Assembly: GCF_947487575.1 (NCBI RefSeq)
Contig: NZ_CANKXG010000008.1
Coordinates: 124,001 to 188,000, forward strand
Reading direction: 5' to 3'
Length of the DNA stretch: 64,000 nt
DNA from: an uncultured Algibacter sp.
GTDB taxonomy: Bacteria > Bacteroidota > Bacteroidia > Flavobacteriales > Flavobacteriaceae
Shown one piece after another: positions 17,038-25,684 of this stretch. The position numbers were made by a program, and so were the translations under genes. How positions within the stretch are numbered: position 1 is the first letter of the stretch; each line of letters starts with the position of its first letter. A model generated the notes under the pieces. That model had not been told where the DNA came from, did not search any database, and saw only the letters and a program-made list of their open reading frames with translations.

Positions 17038-19074
17038 ATGATAAAAAAAACACTGAAAACCCCATTTAATACTAAATACAACACCTCTCCTTTTAGAATA
17101 ATTCAATCAGAAGATTTTTTGCCAACATTTAAAGAAGCTATAAAAATGGCAAAAAAGGAGATTAATGACATTATAAACAACCCAGAAAACCCTTCTTTTG
17201 AAAACACAATTGAAGCTTTAGATTTTTCTGGAGAACAATTAGATAGGATTTCAAGTATATTTTTCAATCTGAATTCAGCTGAAACTACTGAGGAGATTCA
17301 AAAAATAGCTCAAGAAGTTTCGCCTTTATTATCAGAATTCAGCAACGATATTACTTTAAATGAAGATTTGTTTAAACGAGTAAAGGCTGTTCATGATTCC
17401 AAATCTGAATTAGATTTAACGCCAGAACAAAAAACACTTCTTGATAAAAAATATAAAAGTTTCTCTAGAAATGGTGCAAACTTATCAGAAGACAAGAAAA
17501 CGAAACTTAGAGAGATTGATAAAAATTTAAGCAAACTAAAACTAAAATTTGGAGAAAATGTTTTAGCAGAAACTAACAAGTTTGAAATGCTAATTACAGA
17601 TGAATCTGATTTATCTGGCCTTCCAGACGGCGCAAAAGAAGCCGCAAAGCAATTAGCTGAATCAAAAAAGAAAGAAGGCTGGTTATTTACTTTAGATTAC
17701 CCAAGCTATATTCCTTTTGTAACTTATGCCGATAATAGAGCATTAAGAAAAAAACTTACTCTAGCTGCTGGAAGTAAAGCGTTTAAAAATAATGAACTAG
17801 ACAATCAAGAAAACGTACTACAAATAACTAAATTAAGGCATGATCGTGCAAATTTATTAGGTTACAAAACCCATGCTCACTTTGTATTAGAAGAACGTAT
17901 GGCTGAAAGTCCTGAAAATGTTCAGAAATTTTTGAATGAATTACTTGAAAAAGCTAAACCTACAGCAAAACGAGAATTTGAAAACCTAGAGCAATTTGCC
18001 AAAGATTTAGATGGTATAGATCAATTACAAAAATGGGATGGTGCTTATTATTCGGAAAAGTTAAAACAGAAATTATTTAGTTTGGATGATGAACTACTGA
18101 AACCCTATTTTAAACTTGAAAATGTTATAAATGGGGCTTTTACAATAGCTAATAAATTATTCGATTTACAGTTTGAAGAAATTCATGATATTGATAAATA
18201 CCATGACGATGTTTTAACCTATAAAGTTACTGACTCTAAAGGCAATTTTATTTCTATATTTTATGCTGATTTTTTCCCAAGATCAGGAAAACGTAATGGT
18301 GCGTGGATGACTGTTTACAAACCTCAGTACATTAAAAATGCTGAGAATAGCAGACCACATATTTCTATAGTTTGCAATTTTACAAAACCAACTAAAACAA
18401 AACCTTCATTACTAACTTTTAATGAAGTAACTACGCTTTTCCATGAGTTTGGTCATGCATTACATGGTATGTTGGCTAATACTACCTACCCTAGCCTATC
18501 TGGAACAAGCGTGTATTGGGATTTTGTAGAATTACCAAGTCAAGTTATGGAAAACTGGTGTTTTGAAAAAGAGGCTTTAGAATTATTTGCAACACATTAT
18601 GAAACTGGAGAAATGATTCCAATGGATTTGGTTGAAAAAATCAAGGAATCTGCTACATTTCATGAAGGTATGCAAACCCTTCGTCAATTAAGTTTTGGAT
18701 TATTAGATATGAGTTGGCATGGGCAAAACCCAGCAGACATAAAAGATGTTAAAGCTTTTGAAACCGAAATGTTCAAAAACACATCGCTATATCCTGAAAC
18801 CAAAGAGACTTGTATGAGCACAGCATTTGCTCATATTTTTCAAGGTGGCTACTCTTCTGGATATTACAGCTATAAATGGGCAGAAGTTTTAGATGCAGAT
18901 GCGTTTGAATATTTTAAAGAAGCAGGTATATTTAATAAAACCGTTGCTGATAAATTTAAAAACAATGTATTATCTCAAGGCGGTACTGAAAACCCAATGA
19001 CACTTTATAAACGCTTTAGAGGTCAGGAACCAAAACCTGAAGCTTTATTGAAACGAGCGGGATTAGTGAAATAA
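17038..19074 (+). CDS. M3 family oligopeptidase (Dcp/PrlC type)
   Basis: A 678-residue zinc oligopeptidase that degrades short peptides. The zinc motif is H469-E-F-G-H473 in TTLFHEFGHALHGML. Downstream are VELPSQVMENW and HIFQGGYSSGYYSYKWAEVL, both typical of the M3 peptidyl-dipeptidase Dcp/oligopeptidase A group. There is no signal peptide (MIKKTLKTPFNTKYNTSPF), so it is probably cytoplasmic. Dcp is the more likely label from overall length and C-terminal pattern, but PrlC cannot be excluded. It is a monocistronic gene, convergent with the LRR lipoprotein. Confidence 0.9.
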   Translation: MIKKTLKTPFNTKYNTSPFRIIQSEDFLPTFKEAIKMAKKEINDIINNPENPSFENTIEALDFSGEQLDRISSIFFNLNSAETTEEIQKIAQEVSPLLSEFSNDITLNEDLFKRVKAVHDSKSELDLTPEQKTLLDKKYKSFSRNGANLSEDKKTKLREIDKNLSKLKLKFGENVLAETNKFEMLITDESDLSGLPDGAKEAAKQLAESKKKEGWLFTLDYPSYIPFVTYADNRALRKKLTLAAGSKAFKNNELDNQENVLQITKLRHDRANLLGYKTHAHFVLEERMAESPENVQKFLNELLEKAKPTAKREFENLEQFAKDLDGIDQLQKWDGAYYSEKLKQKLFSLDDELLKPYFKLENVINGAFTIANKLFDLQFEEIHDIDKYHDDVLTYKVTDSKGNFISIFYADFFPRSGKRNGAWMTVYKPQYIKNAENSRPHISIVCNFTKPTKTKPSLLTFNEVTTLFHEFGHALHGMLANTTYPSLSGTSVYWDFVELPSQVMENWCFEKEALELFATHYETGEMIPMDLVEKIKESATFHEGMQTLRQLSFGLLDMSWHGQNPADIKDVKAFETEMFKNTSLYPETKETCMSTAFAHIFQGGYSSGYYSYKWAEVLDADAFEYFKEAGIFNKTVADKFKNNVLSQGGTENPMTLYKRFRGQEPKPEALLKRAGLVK

Positions 19075-19112
19075 ATCTTCATATTTTTTTTTAAGCTTTT
19101 TAACTTTTAAAA

Positions 19113-21872
19113 CTAATTGCTGCATTCTGTAGAGATATACAATTGGTTTTTAAATGGATTATATAGGTTACCTGAAACACTATAACTCCCGTTGATTGTG
19201 GCATTAGATAGGGCACAAAAATTAGTCAACGCATTATTCTGTTCAATCTTAAAACTTGTAATATTATTGCCAATAGTTCTTAAATTATTTAATCCAAAAA
19301 GACTATTTAAAACTTTATTTCGTTTAATAAAAAACCCGCCGCCGACTGATGATAACCCTTCTAAATATAAACCCGTTAAGGATTCATTATCCTCAATGAC
19401 CAAATTATTTTCAATAGAGACCAATTTCTCTAACCCAGATAAACTAGTCAGAATAGGATTCCTCCCAATATTCAATTCTCTGAGGCTTGTAATACCCTCC
19501 AACCCCGACAAACTTGTTAATGCAATATTGCCCGTAATTTTTAATCCACCCAAAGAAGTTAAATTCTTCAAACTTAACAAATTTGATAAAGCAGCATTAC
19601 CTTTATAAATACTATTATCTATTCCATTTCCGATATATAAAATACCTCCTATGGACACTAAATTTTCCAATCCGTTTAAATTGGTTAAGGCATCATTACG
19701 TGAAAAGTATAAATCTCCTCCAATAGAATTTAAATTCTCTAATCCTGTTAAACTAAACAATGCCTTATTACTACTAAACGTCAAATTTCCCCTAATAGAG
19801 TTTAAATTTTCTAACCCTATTAAACTAATTAATGCATCATTATCTAAAATTGAAAGATAATCTAATTGAGATAAATCTGCTAAACTAGATAAATTGGTTA
19901 AAGCATCATTATTGTCAATAGATAAAGTCTTTAAAATTAAATTATTAAAGTCCAATCCTTCTAAACTTACTAATGCAGAATTGTTCCTAAGATTCAAAGC
20001 ATTTAAAGTAATAACATTTTCTAAACCCATTAAATTCATTAATGCATTATTATCTCTAATTAAAAAAGATACTTCAACTACACTTAATTTTTCTAAACCA
20101 ACCAAACTGGACAAAGTTTCGTTATAACTTATATAAAAACGATTTCCGATTGTGGTTAAATTTTCTAGCCCTGCTAAACTTGTTAAACCGCTATTCCCAT
20201 TAATATCAAAATCACCTGTTACTTCTACCAAATTTTTCAAACTTGCCAAGCTAGTTATATCATCACTAACATTAACACCATTATAATTAGGGTTATAAAT
20301 TGGACTATTTCTAACAATGCTTATTTTACCTTCTATTTTTGCGTAACCCAAAGCACCAAAAGCATCCAATTCTTCCTGAGAAGCCAAAACAATGTTTCCA
20401 ACATACACATCGCTATTCTCAGAACATGTTTTTATGGTTCCTAAGGCTGCAACATTACTTTGAAAAGTTATATCCTGAGATTCTGTTTCAAGTTCGTTTA
20501 TATAATCATAGGCCGTTAACGTAGCAATATCGACTTCACAACCAAAAAAACCAAAGTTTAAACTGCCAGTATTGTCCATGAAAAAAACACGTGTTGTTTC
20601 TTCGTAATTTATTTCAACAATACCATTAACTATTGGATTATTATCACAATCAACAACACTACCTGTAACTGAATAATAATCAATGGAAACATTATCATTA
20701 TTTAGTTGAATAGTTAAATCATTTTCTTCATTATTATATTTTCCGTAAACCCCTTCAAAGAGAATATTATTTGGCAAACAACTTAATTCACTATGTAACT
20801 GAATGGTTATCAACTCGTTTTTTGGCACAGAACCACATAATTTACCTTGCCCATCAGTTAAACCACTATAAATAATTTGGGACGTTTCATTTCTTATTAT
20901 CTTAACATTTTGATTTGGCAATATGTTTCCATTGGTTCCTTCAATCGTTAAACACATATTTACCAAATCCAGTGGTAAATCACAATTCCACCACGAAAAG
21001 TGACTTACTTCTCCAACATAACTAGCACTTTCTTTGATAGCACTACCTTCTTCAATCCAAATACCTTGTTCCTCATCAAAATACCATAATGGAATACTAT
21101 CATCTGAAAAACCTTGTTGACTTACTGCTATAGGTAGCGTTATAGTTGCTTTATTATCGGCATTCACATTTAGCAGTTCTCCACTAGAACCTGTTAATTC
21201 CACAGCTATCATTCCATAAGTTTCTAACAATTTTACCTGCCCATTGGTGTCTTGAGCCAATAAATTCCCTGGCATATTTGAATAGGTAGATTCATTTTCA
21301 GGAGATAAATGTTTCAAACTTACATTTACAATTCCTGTATAAGAAGAACCATCAAAATTGAAATAACTACCTTTAAATTCAACTTTAGCGCCAGAAGGAG
21401 TAGATACTTCTGCTTTTACTCCTGAATTTATTTGTTTTATCACATCAGCTTTTAACAATGTTAGTTCTAATATTTGAGCAACCTCTCCAGTTGGGATAAT
21501 AGTTTTTGTAGTTGAGATATAGTCTGACTTTGTGATTTTTGCTGTTAAGAAATTTTTAAATGCACTAACATTATTAAATAAGACAATTCCCTTACTATCG
21601 GTTTGACCATTCAAATCTCCAACTGAAACATTTACTTGATCTATTGGTTCCTCGAATTCATCTATTACTTTTACAAGAAGGAACTCTATTGATATCTCCT
21701 CCCCCTTAAATAAATTAAAATTTAAAGCAAAATCAGCGGGGTCATCTTCAATTTCCTCTTCTATTTCTTCCTGCTGCACCTTATCAACTACTTCATCATT
21801 ATTACAAGAGAATAATAACAAAAACGACAAACAAAATAGAATGGGTATTTTTAAAAGAGTAGTTAATTTCAT
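19113..21872 (-). CDS. large lipoprotein with about 14 leucine-rich L-domain-type repeats
   Basis: A 919-residue surface or envelope lipoprotein. The ATG at 21872 is chosen over an in-frame TTG at 21887, because it gives a classic signal (MKLTTLLKIPILFCLSFLLLFSC) with a lipobox Cys. A carboxypeptidase-regulatory-like beta domain with GDLNGQTDSKGIVLFNNVSA follows, then a Bacteroidetes beta region with LWYFDEEQGIWIEEG. From about residue 545 onwards there are about 14 units of 23-24 residues (such as NDALTNLNGLENLVSIGG), resembling receptor L-domain/LRR repeats. There is no T9SS tail. It probably mediates binding; the ligand is unknown. Antisense open frames across the repeats are by-products of their periodicity. 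Confidence 0.82.
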   Translation of the reverse strand: MKLTTLLKIPILFCLSFLLLFSCNNDEVVDKVQQEEIEEEIEDDPADFALNFNLFKGEEISIEFLLVKVIDEFEEPIDQVNVSVGDLNGQTDSKGIVLFNNVSAFKNFLTAKITKSDYISTTKTIIPTGEVAQILELTLLKADVIKQINSGVKAEVSTPSGAKVEFKGSYFNFDGSSYTGIVNVSLKHLSPENESTYSNMPGNLLAQDTNGQVKLLETYGMIAVELTGSSGELLNVNADNKATITLPIAVSQQGFSDDSIPLWYFDEEQGIWIEEGSAIKESASYVGEVSHFSWWNCDLPLDLVNMCLTIEGTNGNILPNQNVKIIRNETSQIIYSGLTDGQGKLCGSVPKNELITIQLHSELSCLPNNILFEGVYGKYNNEENDLTIQLNNDNVSIDYYSVTGSVVDCDNNPIVNGIVEINYEETTRVFFMDNTGSLNFGFFGCEVDIATLTAYDYINELETESQDITFQSNVAALGTIKTCSENSDVYVGNIVLASQEELDAFGALGYAKIEGKISIVRNSPIYNPNYNGVNVSDDITSLASLKNLVEVTGDFDINGNSGLTSLAGLENLTTIGNRFYISYNETLSSLVGLEKLSVVEVSFLIRDNNALMNLMGLENVITLNALNLRNNSALVSLEGLDFNNLILKTLSIDNNDALTNLSSLADLSQLDYLSILDNDALISLIGLENLNSIRGNLTFSSNKALFSLTGLENLNSIGGDLYFSRNDALTNLNGLENLVSIGGILYIGNGIDNSIYKGNAALSNLLSLKNLTSLGGLKITGNIALTSLSGLEGITSLRELNIGRNPILTSLSGLEKLVSIENNLVIEDNESLTGLYLEGLSSVGGGFFIKRNKVLNSLFGLNNLRTIGNNITSFKIEQNNALTNFCALSNATINGSYSVSGNLYNPFKNQLYISTECSN

Positions 21873-21992
21873 AAACCATGAATTCAATAAATATTTTTAC
21901 AAACCCAGCTAAATATTCCCAATAACAAAAAAGATTTCGATAATGTACCACACCTACTGTTTGAGGGCTTTAAAACATGGCAACAAATAAAT

Positions 21993-22022
21993 TTTCAATA
22001 ATTATAGAAAGTTTAGAAATTA
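21993..22022 (+). promoter_or_regulatory. operator-like palindrome upstream of gbsR-type gene
   Basis: TTTCAATAATTATAGAAA (21993-22010) is palindromic at 16 of 18 positions and is followed by GTTTAGAAATTA. The same 30-base arrangement recurs at 22559-22588. It lies 27 bases before the regulator's ATG, which suggests autoregulation. Confidence 0.6.
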
Positions 22023-22037
22023 TTATTATATTTACAT

Positions 22038-22541
22038 ATGGAATATCAGGAAGCAAAAGATAAATTTATAAGCACTTGGGGAAGTTTAGGCACGTTATGG
22101 GGCATAAACAAAGCCATGGCACAAATACAATCGTTGCTTTTTATTTCTACAAAACCACTTTCTATGGAAGACATCATGGAAGAACTTAAAATTTCTCGTG
22201 GAAATACGAGTACGAATTTAAGGCAATTAATGGATTGGGGAATTGTTACCAAAGAATTAATTCCTGGAGAACGTAAAGAGTTTTTTACCACAGAAAAAGA
22301 TGTGCAAGAACTAGCAAGACATATTGCTAAAGAACGAAGTCGAAGAGAAATAAAACCCGTTATAAAAGTTTTAAAAGAAGTGAGTTCTACAAAAGATGAT
22401 GGTACAGAAAAAACAAAAGAACTTATAAAACAAACCAAAGCATTACATGATTTAGCTGAAACAGCAGATACGATGATGAATAAAATTGTAAATCAAGAGC
22501 AAAACTGGATTACTAAATCTTTAATGAAATTGATTAAATAA
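22038..22541 (+). CDS. GbsR/MarR family transcriptional regulator
   Basis: A 167-residue winged-helix regulator. The N-terminal helix has FISTWGSLGTLWGINKAMAQ. The helix-turn-helix is LSMEDIMEELKISRGNTSTN (about 56-75), and the wing is VTKELIPGERKEFFTTE. A C-terminal helical part probably mediates dimerisation. This is the GbsR-like subgroup, where some members sense choline or osmolytes; the signal here is unknown. It heads an operon-like run of three small membrane proteins and a TIGR01777 epimerase. Matching palindromes lie before this gene and before the next one, so it likely controls itself and the membrane genes. Confidence 0.85.
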   Translation: MEYQEAKDKFISTWGSLGTLWGINKAMAQIQSLLFISTKPLSMEDIMEELKISRGNTSTNLRQLMDWGIVTKELIPGERKEFFTTEKDVQELARHIAKERSRREIKPVIKVLKEVSSTKDDGTEKTKELIKQTKALHDLAETADTMMNKIVNQEQNWITKSLMKLIK

Positions 22542-22558
22542 AAAAATTTAAAATACAA

Positions 22559-22588
22559 TTTCAATAATTTCTGAAAGTTTAAAAATTA
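22559..22588 (+). promoter_or_regulatory. second operator-like palindrome
   Basis: TTTCAATAATTTCTGAAA (22559-22576) followed by GTTTAAAAATTA repeats the upstream element (21993-22022) with 26 of 30 identical bases. It lies 17 bases before the ATG of the first membrane-protein gene and 17 bases after the regulator stop. Confidence 0.6.
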
Positions 22589-22593
22589 AGAAA

Positions 22594-22944
22594 ATGAATT
22601 ATAATATCATCTCATATAGCATTTACATCCCCATCATATTTTTTATTATGATTTATGTTGGGTGGTTATTCTATAAACATGGCGAATTATTTCTTTTAAA
22701 TCTATTTCAGGATGAAACATTAGTTAAGAGTATTAATAACCTACTTCTTATCGGCTACTATTTAGTGAACCTTGGTTATGCCATAATTACAATTGCCTAT
22801 TGGGAAGTTATAAATTCAATTCCAGAGATGCTTAATACTTTGAGCCATCATTTGGGAATCATAATAATTGGTCTTGCCGTATTACATTACAACAATGTAC
22901 TATGCCTTACCTATCTCGTAAAATCAAAATCATTAAAACAATAA
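22594..22944 (+). CDS. small integral membrane protein (paralogue 1)
   Basis: A 116-residue protein with about four hydrophobic helices (IISYSIYIPIIFFIMIYVGW; LLLIGYYLVNLGYAIITIAY; LGIIIIGLAVLHYNN). It is related to the next protein through shared patterns such as the Tyr-Leu-hydrophobic-Pro start, a helix ending in F(K/Y)xGxLFxxxxF, and IG(Y/F)YL(V/I)N(L/I)G(Y/W)A. I do not recognise a named family. It lies directly behind the second operator and three bases before its paralogue, so it is in the GbsR-type operon. Confidence 0.65.
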   Translation: MNYNIISYSIYIPIIFFIMIYVGWLFYKHGELFLLNLFQDETLVKSINNLLLIGYYLVNLGYAIITIAYWEVINSIPEMLNTLSHHLGIIIIGLAVLHYNNVLCLTYLVKSKSLKQ

Positions 22945-22947
22945 ATT

Positions 22948-23346
22948 ATGGAAAATTCAAAAATTATTATAGGTTATTTAATTTATTTACCTGTCGTTAT
23001 TGCACTTACTATTTATGTATCTAAAATGCTTTTCAAAAATGGAAGATTATTTATGATAGATATTTTTAAAGGCAAAGAAGATATCGCTTTAGCCACCAAC
23101 AAATTATTTGAAATCGGGTTTTACCTTATAAATATTGGTTGGGCGATGTTAATTTTAAAAATCTCTTACTACAGTATTAACGGTATGAGCTATCAAACCC
23201 TTATTGAAATATTGAGTAAAAAAATTGGCGGGTTTTCAATCTATTTGGGTGTGATGTTGTTTATTAATCTTTTCTTTTTCTTTAGAGGAAGACGCATTTC
23301 TAGACAGAACAAAGGAAACACGCCACCTCAACTACAAAACTCTTAA
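22948..23346 (+). CDS. small integral membrane protein (paralogue 2)
   Basis: A 132-residue membrane protein with helices IIIGYLIYLPVVIALTIYV, KLFEIGFYLINIGWAMLILK and FSIYLGVMLFINLFFFFRG. The cytoplasmic tail is basic and glutamine-rich (RGRRISRQNKGNTPPQLQ). It is a tandem paralogue of the preceding gene product, so the pair may form a heteromeric membrane complex. It starts three bases after its neighbour and ends four bases before the next gene. Function unknown. Confidence 0.65.
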   Translation: MENSKIIIGYLIYLPVVIALTIYVSKMLFKNGRLFMIDIFKGKEDIALATNKLFEIGFYLINIGWAMLILKISYYSINGMSYQTLIEILSKKIGGFSIYLGVMLFINLFFFFRGRRISRQNKGNTPPQLQNS

Positions 23347-23350
23347 AGTC

Positions 23351-23638
23351 ATGAAAGTTTTACATTATATAAACTGTTTCTTTTATGCTTTAGCCGTAAT
23401 ACCATACATAACTATATATTATGTTATGTATGGTATGTACGCTCAATTTTTACTTGGAGTATCTCAAGTTATACTAGCATTAGTTTTGTTTGTATTCTTA
23501 AAAAAATTCAATCATGAGATTAAAAAACACTTAAGAAATTATTGGATACTTACCTTAGGTATATTATCGCTCATTTTCATAAGTTCTAAAACTTATCAAA
23601 GCAGGAATGACCCCATACTAGTGTATTTATTTTTATAA
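23351..23638 (+). CDS. small integral membrane protein, 3' end apparently frameshifted
   Basis: As read, 95 residues with three to four helices (ALAVIPYITIYYVMYGMYAQ; GVSQVILALVLFVFLKKF; ILTLGILSLIFIS), ending NDPILVYLFL at 23638. From 23623 another frame continues coherently as VFIFIIPILIASYFVYITY and LIQKK, to a TGA at 23695-23697. That stop overlaps the ATG of the next gene as ATGA, a coupling typical of intact operons. A one-base gain or two-base loss near 23610-23630 would restore a 115-residue protein. The original gene probably spanned 23351-23697. Confidence 0.6.
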   Translation: MKVLHYINCFFYALAVIPYITIYYVMYGMYAQFLLGVSQVILALVLFVFLKKFNHEIKKHLRNYWILTLGILSLIFISSKTYQSRNDPILVYLFL

Positions 23639-23693
23639 TTCCAATATTGATTGCTAGTTACTTTGTTTATATAACTTACTTAATTCAAAAAAA

Positions 23694-24596
23694 ATGAAAA
23701 CTATAATAATTGCAGGCGGAAGTGGATTTCTGGGACAAGTTTTAGAAAGTTATTTTCAAGAAAAAGGTTTTTTAGTGAAAATTTTAACAAGAAGCCCAAA
23801 AAATGAAAACGATATTTTATGGAATGCAAAAGATTTAGGACCTTGGACAAAAGCGCTTGAAGGCGCAGAGGCTTTAATTAATCTTACTGGGAAATCGGTT
23901 GATTGCAGATACACGGATGAAAACAAAAAGCTAATTCATGATTCTAGGATAGATTCTACTCATGTACTTGGTTTGGCGATTAATCTTTGTGAAAATCCAC
24001 CGAAAGTATGGTTAAACTCCTCTACAGCTACAATATATAAAGGCTCTTATGACAAAGAAATGACAGAAGCTGATAGCGAAATTGGTGATGATTTTTCTAT
24101 GAATATTGCTAAATCTTGGGAAGCAGCTTTTAACTCAATTACAACGCCTAAAACTAGAAAAATCATTTTAAGAACCTCTATTGTTCTAGGTAAAAAAGGC
24201 GGTGCTTTAATTCCGCTGAAAAATTTAACTAAGCTTGGATTAGGCGGGAAACAAGGTTTTGGAAACCAAAAAGTAAGCTGGATTCATGAGGCAGATTTTA
24301 GTAATGCTGTTGCATTTTTAATAAATACTAAAAATCTTGAGGGGGTTTTTAACTTATGTGTTCCGAAGTCAACAAATAATTCTATTTTAATGAAAACGCT
24401 TAGACATGTTTTAAAAGTACCTTTTGGAATTTCTCACCCGACACCTTTATTAAAACTTGGAGCTAAGATAATTGGTACAGAAACAGAGCTTGTTTTGAAG
24501 AGTAGAAATGTAATTCCTGAACGTCTTTTAAAAAATGGTTTTAAGTTCACATTCACAAATATTGAAACTGCTTTGATAGATTTAACTGATGCTTAA
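23694..24596 (+). CDS. TIGR01777 family NAD(P)-binding epimerase-like protein
   Basis: A 300-residue atypical short-chain dehydrogenase/epimerase-fold protein. The nucleotide-binding loop is IIAGGSGFLGQVLESYF near the N-terminus, followed by LINLTGKSVDCRYT and SSTATIY. The C-terminal DUF1731-type part contains VLKSRNVIPERLLKNGFKF. This group includes YfcH-like proteins whose substrate is not established. It closes the GbsR-type operon; the intact upstream gene would overlap its start by four bases. A role in remodelling a small molecule or cofactor for the membrane proteins is only inference. Confidence 0.85.
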   Translation: MKTIIIAGGSGFLGQVLESYFQEKGFLVKILTRSPKNENDILWNAKDLGPWTKALEGAEALINLTGKSVDCRYTDENKKLIHDSRIDSTHVLGLAINLCENPPKVWLNSSTATIYKGSYDKEMTEADSEIGDDFSMNIAKSWEAAFNSITTPKTRKIILRTSIVLGKKGGALIPLKNLTKLGLGGKQGFGNQKVSWIHEADFSNAVAFLINTKNLEGVFNLCVPKSTNNSILMKTLRHVLKVPFGISHPTPLLKLGAKIIGTETELVLKSRNVIPERLLKNGFKFTFTNIETALIDLTDA

Positions 24597-24659
24597 CAGG
24601 TTTTAATGAAAAAAGAATCTTGTTAATAATAGTATTTTAGTTGGCGGATAAGCATAAGC

Positions 24660-24778
24660 GCGTTAGGGATCGCAATGGATAGCCCACAGCTTTTGCGCCT
24701 TAGCGCAGAAGCGAGGACTTACACCCTTCGACTCCGCTCAGAATAAACTCCTAGCGCAAACCTTTTAGGGTAACGCCC
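24660..24778 (+). repeat. dispersed GCGTTA...TAACGC repeat, copy C (diverged)
   Basis: A 119-bp copy with the GCGTTAGGGAT left end and GGGTAACGCCC right end, but a changed interior. It shares ATAGCCCACAGC with copy A. The interior also holds CTTCGACTCCGCTCAG (24726-24741), a member of the second, shorter repeat family, so one element has apparently been placed in the other. Confidence 0.75.
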
Positions 24779-24833
24779 AAAAAAAATTATGAGGTACTAG
24801 TCTAAACATCTATATAAATCCATTTTTTTAGCT

Positions 24834-24841
24834 TATTTTTG
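24834..24841 (+). promoter_or_regulatory. -7 box (TATTTTTG) for the ECF sigma gene
   Basis: Exact TAnnTTTG match 28 bases before the sigma-factor ATG. No clear -33 TTG. Confidence 0.45.
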
Positions 24842-24869
24842 GAATTCAAAAGAAAAATTTGCTACGTTA

Positions 24870-25421
24870 ATGCCTAATCATCAAATTGACCCAAACAAAT
24901 GGATTGACCTTTATTCTGATTATCTATTCAACTACACCATTTCGCGTGTAAGCGATCGAGATAAAGCTCAGGATTTAGTTCAAGATACTTTTTTAGCGGG
25001 TTTAAAATCCATGAAAAACTTTAAAGGAGAAGCAAGCGAGCGCACATGGCTTATTTCTATTCTAAAGCGAAAAATTATAGATCACTACCGAAAAATTAAT
25101 TCTAATAAAGGTAAAGCCGAAGTAAGAATTAATTATAAAGACAGTGAAAGCGAAGGTGATTGGTTGGAAGAACGTGTTGCAGACCCTTTTGACAAAACTG
25201 CTGAAGACACTTTGCAAAACAACGAATTAGGAGATGCTATACATAACTGTTTAGAAAAACTACCTCAAAAACAAGCTGATGTTTTTAAAATGAAAACTAT
25301 TCTTGAGCATGAAACTGAAGTTATTTGTAATGAACTAAATATTACTGCGTCTAACCTTTGGGTAATTATACATAGAGCAAGAACAGCTATGGCAGATTGC
25401 TTAAAAGAAAATTGGTTTTAA
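24870..25421 (+). CDS. ECF-type RNA polymerase sigma factor
   Basis: A 183-residue sigma-70 family protein with only regions 2 and 4, as in ECF factors. Region 2 is near residues 12-75 (DKAQDLVQDTFLAGLKSMKN and ERTWLISILKRKIIDHYR). Region 4 is near 125-178 (LEKLPQKQADVFKMK, then a helix-turn-helix around NELNITASNLWVIIHRAR). It is followed two bases later by a zinc-finger anti-sigma-like gene, which forms the usual regulator pair. The trigger and regulon cannot be read from the window. Confidence 0.92.
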   Translation: MPNHQIDPNKWIDLYSDYLFNYTISRVSDRDKAQDLVQDTFLAGLKSMKNFKGEASERTWLISILKRKIIDHYRKINSNKGKAEVRINYKDSESEGDWLEERVADPFDKTAEDTLQNNELGDAIHNCLEKLPQKQADVFKMKTILEHETEVICNELNITASNLWVIIHRARTAMADCLKENWF

Positions 25422-25423
25422 TT

Positions 25424-25684
25424 ATGAGTAAAATTGAGGTTATGATTCCTTGCGATGAAGCAAATCATGTTTGCGATAAGACACAATACAATGATGCTAC
25501 CCTATGGGAGAAAATAAAGCTAAATATACATCTAATATATTGTAGAGCCTGTAGAAAGTATACAAAAAACAATGCTAAACTTACCAAGACAATAAAAACT
25601 TCAAAGGTTGAGTGTTTAGATAAAAAATGCAAAGACGACATGAAAAAAGATTTCAATAAGGCATTAAAAGAAGTTTCTAATTAA
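25424..25684 (+). CDS. small zinc-finger anti-sigma-like protein
   Basis: An 86-residue cytoplasmic protein starting at ATG 25424 (a longer start at 25397 inside the sigma gene is unlikely). It has the zinc-anti-sigma hallmark H-x3-C-x2-C (HLIYCRAC), preceded by two further cysteines (IPCDEANHVC). It lacks a membrane helix, so it is a soluble ZAS-type regulator or a co-factor of the upstream sigma factor. It lies two bases after the sigma stop. Its last eight bases overlap the end of the convergent UbiA-like gene. Confidence 0.75.
   Translation: MSKIEVMIPCDEANHVCDKTQYNDATLWEKIKLNIHLIYCRACRKYTKNNAKLTKTIKTSKVECLDKKCKDDMKKDFNKALKEVSN

Noticed and set aside
19192..20127. Several plus-strand open frames across the LRR lipoprotein
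   Set aside because: They mirror the repeat periodicity of the minus-strand gene, contain no family motif, and lack ribosome sites.
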